Shown piece by piece: positions 56,196 to 56,552 of a DNA stretch of 56,552 nucleotides. The DNA is from Phellopilus nigrolimitatus (lineage: Eukaryota > Basidiomycota > Agaricomycetes > Hymenochaetales > Hymenochaetaceae), in assembly GCA_021029095.1 (NCBI GenBank), contig JAJOHG010000161.1:1-56552 (forward strand), read 5' to 3'. The notes beneath the pieces are model-generated. The model made no database searches. It had not been told where the DNA came from and saw only the letters and a list, made by a program, of their open reading frames with translations. The stretch's first letter is position 1; each line of letters begins with the position of its first letter. The translations under genes and the position numbers were made by a program.

Positions 56196-56552
56196 ATGTC
56201 TTTTGCGTCGACCTCCGACGAGAAGGATTTTCACGAGCTACTGGTTCTCTTGGAGAATAAAAAAGCGGTGGATGTAGTCACACATGCGGATCATATATGG
56301 AAGGAGCTTGTTGAAAAACAGTACGTTGCGCTTACGCTCTATCGACTGCCTCACACTCATATACGAGGATTCGCCGCAGGAATTCGATTCTCGACTCTCT
56401 TACAGATGTATATGATACTTCGGCCATTGGAAATATTCAGAGGACTCTTGGACATTCGAAGAACATGCTTCGCGTGCTTCAGGCCTTGACGCACTCTTGG
56501 AAGAAAGGACCATGTCCTTCGAGCGCCGCATGGCCCGTGCGGGGATCAAGAA
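56196..56552 (+). CDS. 5' part of an unidentified gene, cut by the window edge
   Basis: Exon 1 (56196-56320) encodes MSFASTSDEKDFHELLVLLE and about 21 further residues, an acidic helical start. A 59-nt intron (56321-56379, GTACGT...CGCAG) joins in phase 2 to a frame reading NSILDSLTDVYDTSAIGNIQ and then TLGHSKNMLRVLQAL. After about 56,485 two frames compete: the direct one, and another reading LDALLEERTMSFERRMARAG. An undetected intron or a frameshift may therefore exist. I recognise no domain. Confidence 0.5.

Noticed and set aside
1..56552. tRNA and rRNA genes
   Set aside because: Scanning for B-box-like GGTTCGA and cloverleaf-type pairs gave only coding occurrences such as CTGGTTCGAAATC in F-box exon 1; nothing was supported.

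Overview
The window looks like nuclear DNA of a mushroom-forming basidiomycete (Agaricomycetes). Every convincing gene is cut by short introns of 49-69 nt with GT-AG ends and CTRAY-type branch points. The gene families fit that group: a large F-box paralogue family, an atypical HND-type protein kinase-like family, a class II cytochrome P450 and a Cys-rich membrane protein. I see no bacterial, organellar or viral signature.

Layout. 1-8.8 kb is gene-poor: a broken gene resembling Ecl1-type life-span regulators (minus strand) and a 92-residue single-pass membrane protein. 8.9-16.6 kb holds two convergent copies of a bZIP transcription factor gene. The minus-strand copy is intact; the plus-strand copy carries one extra base that throws its conserved C-terminal half out of frame. 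16.6-20.3 kb shows no gene I can defend. 20.3-22.3 kb is a damaged F-box gene of a different subfamily.

23-47 kb is a mosaic of three repeatedly copied modules: (i) a four-exon F-box gene with its own promoter and tail, (ii) a kinase-like gene, mostly as fragments, and (iii) a promoter-like module R with a CAG/CTG tract and the start of a small unknown gene. There are five full-length F-box copies and two relics. The full-length ones alternate strictly in orientation (-,+,-,+,-). Two are intact (31,120-32,828 and 35,020-36,680); three are each interrupted by one nonsense codon. One complete kinase-like gene survives at 44,797-45,976.

47.6-56.5 kb returns to ordinary single-copy sequence: a 972-residue type I membrane protein with EGF/furin-like Cys repeats, an intact eight-exon P450 with a TATA box, and the 5' end of an unidentified gene.

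The F-box/kinase region reads as an inverted birth-and-death array. Shared promoters, tails and intron phases show that duplication units were longer than the genes, and inverted neighbours could form hairpins or double-stranded transcripts. Exon joins are hand-made from splice signals, reading phase and comparison among copies; no alignment or search was run.
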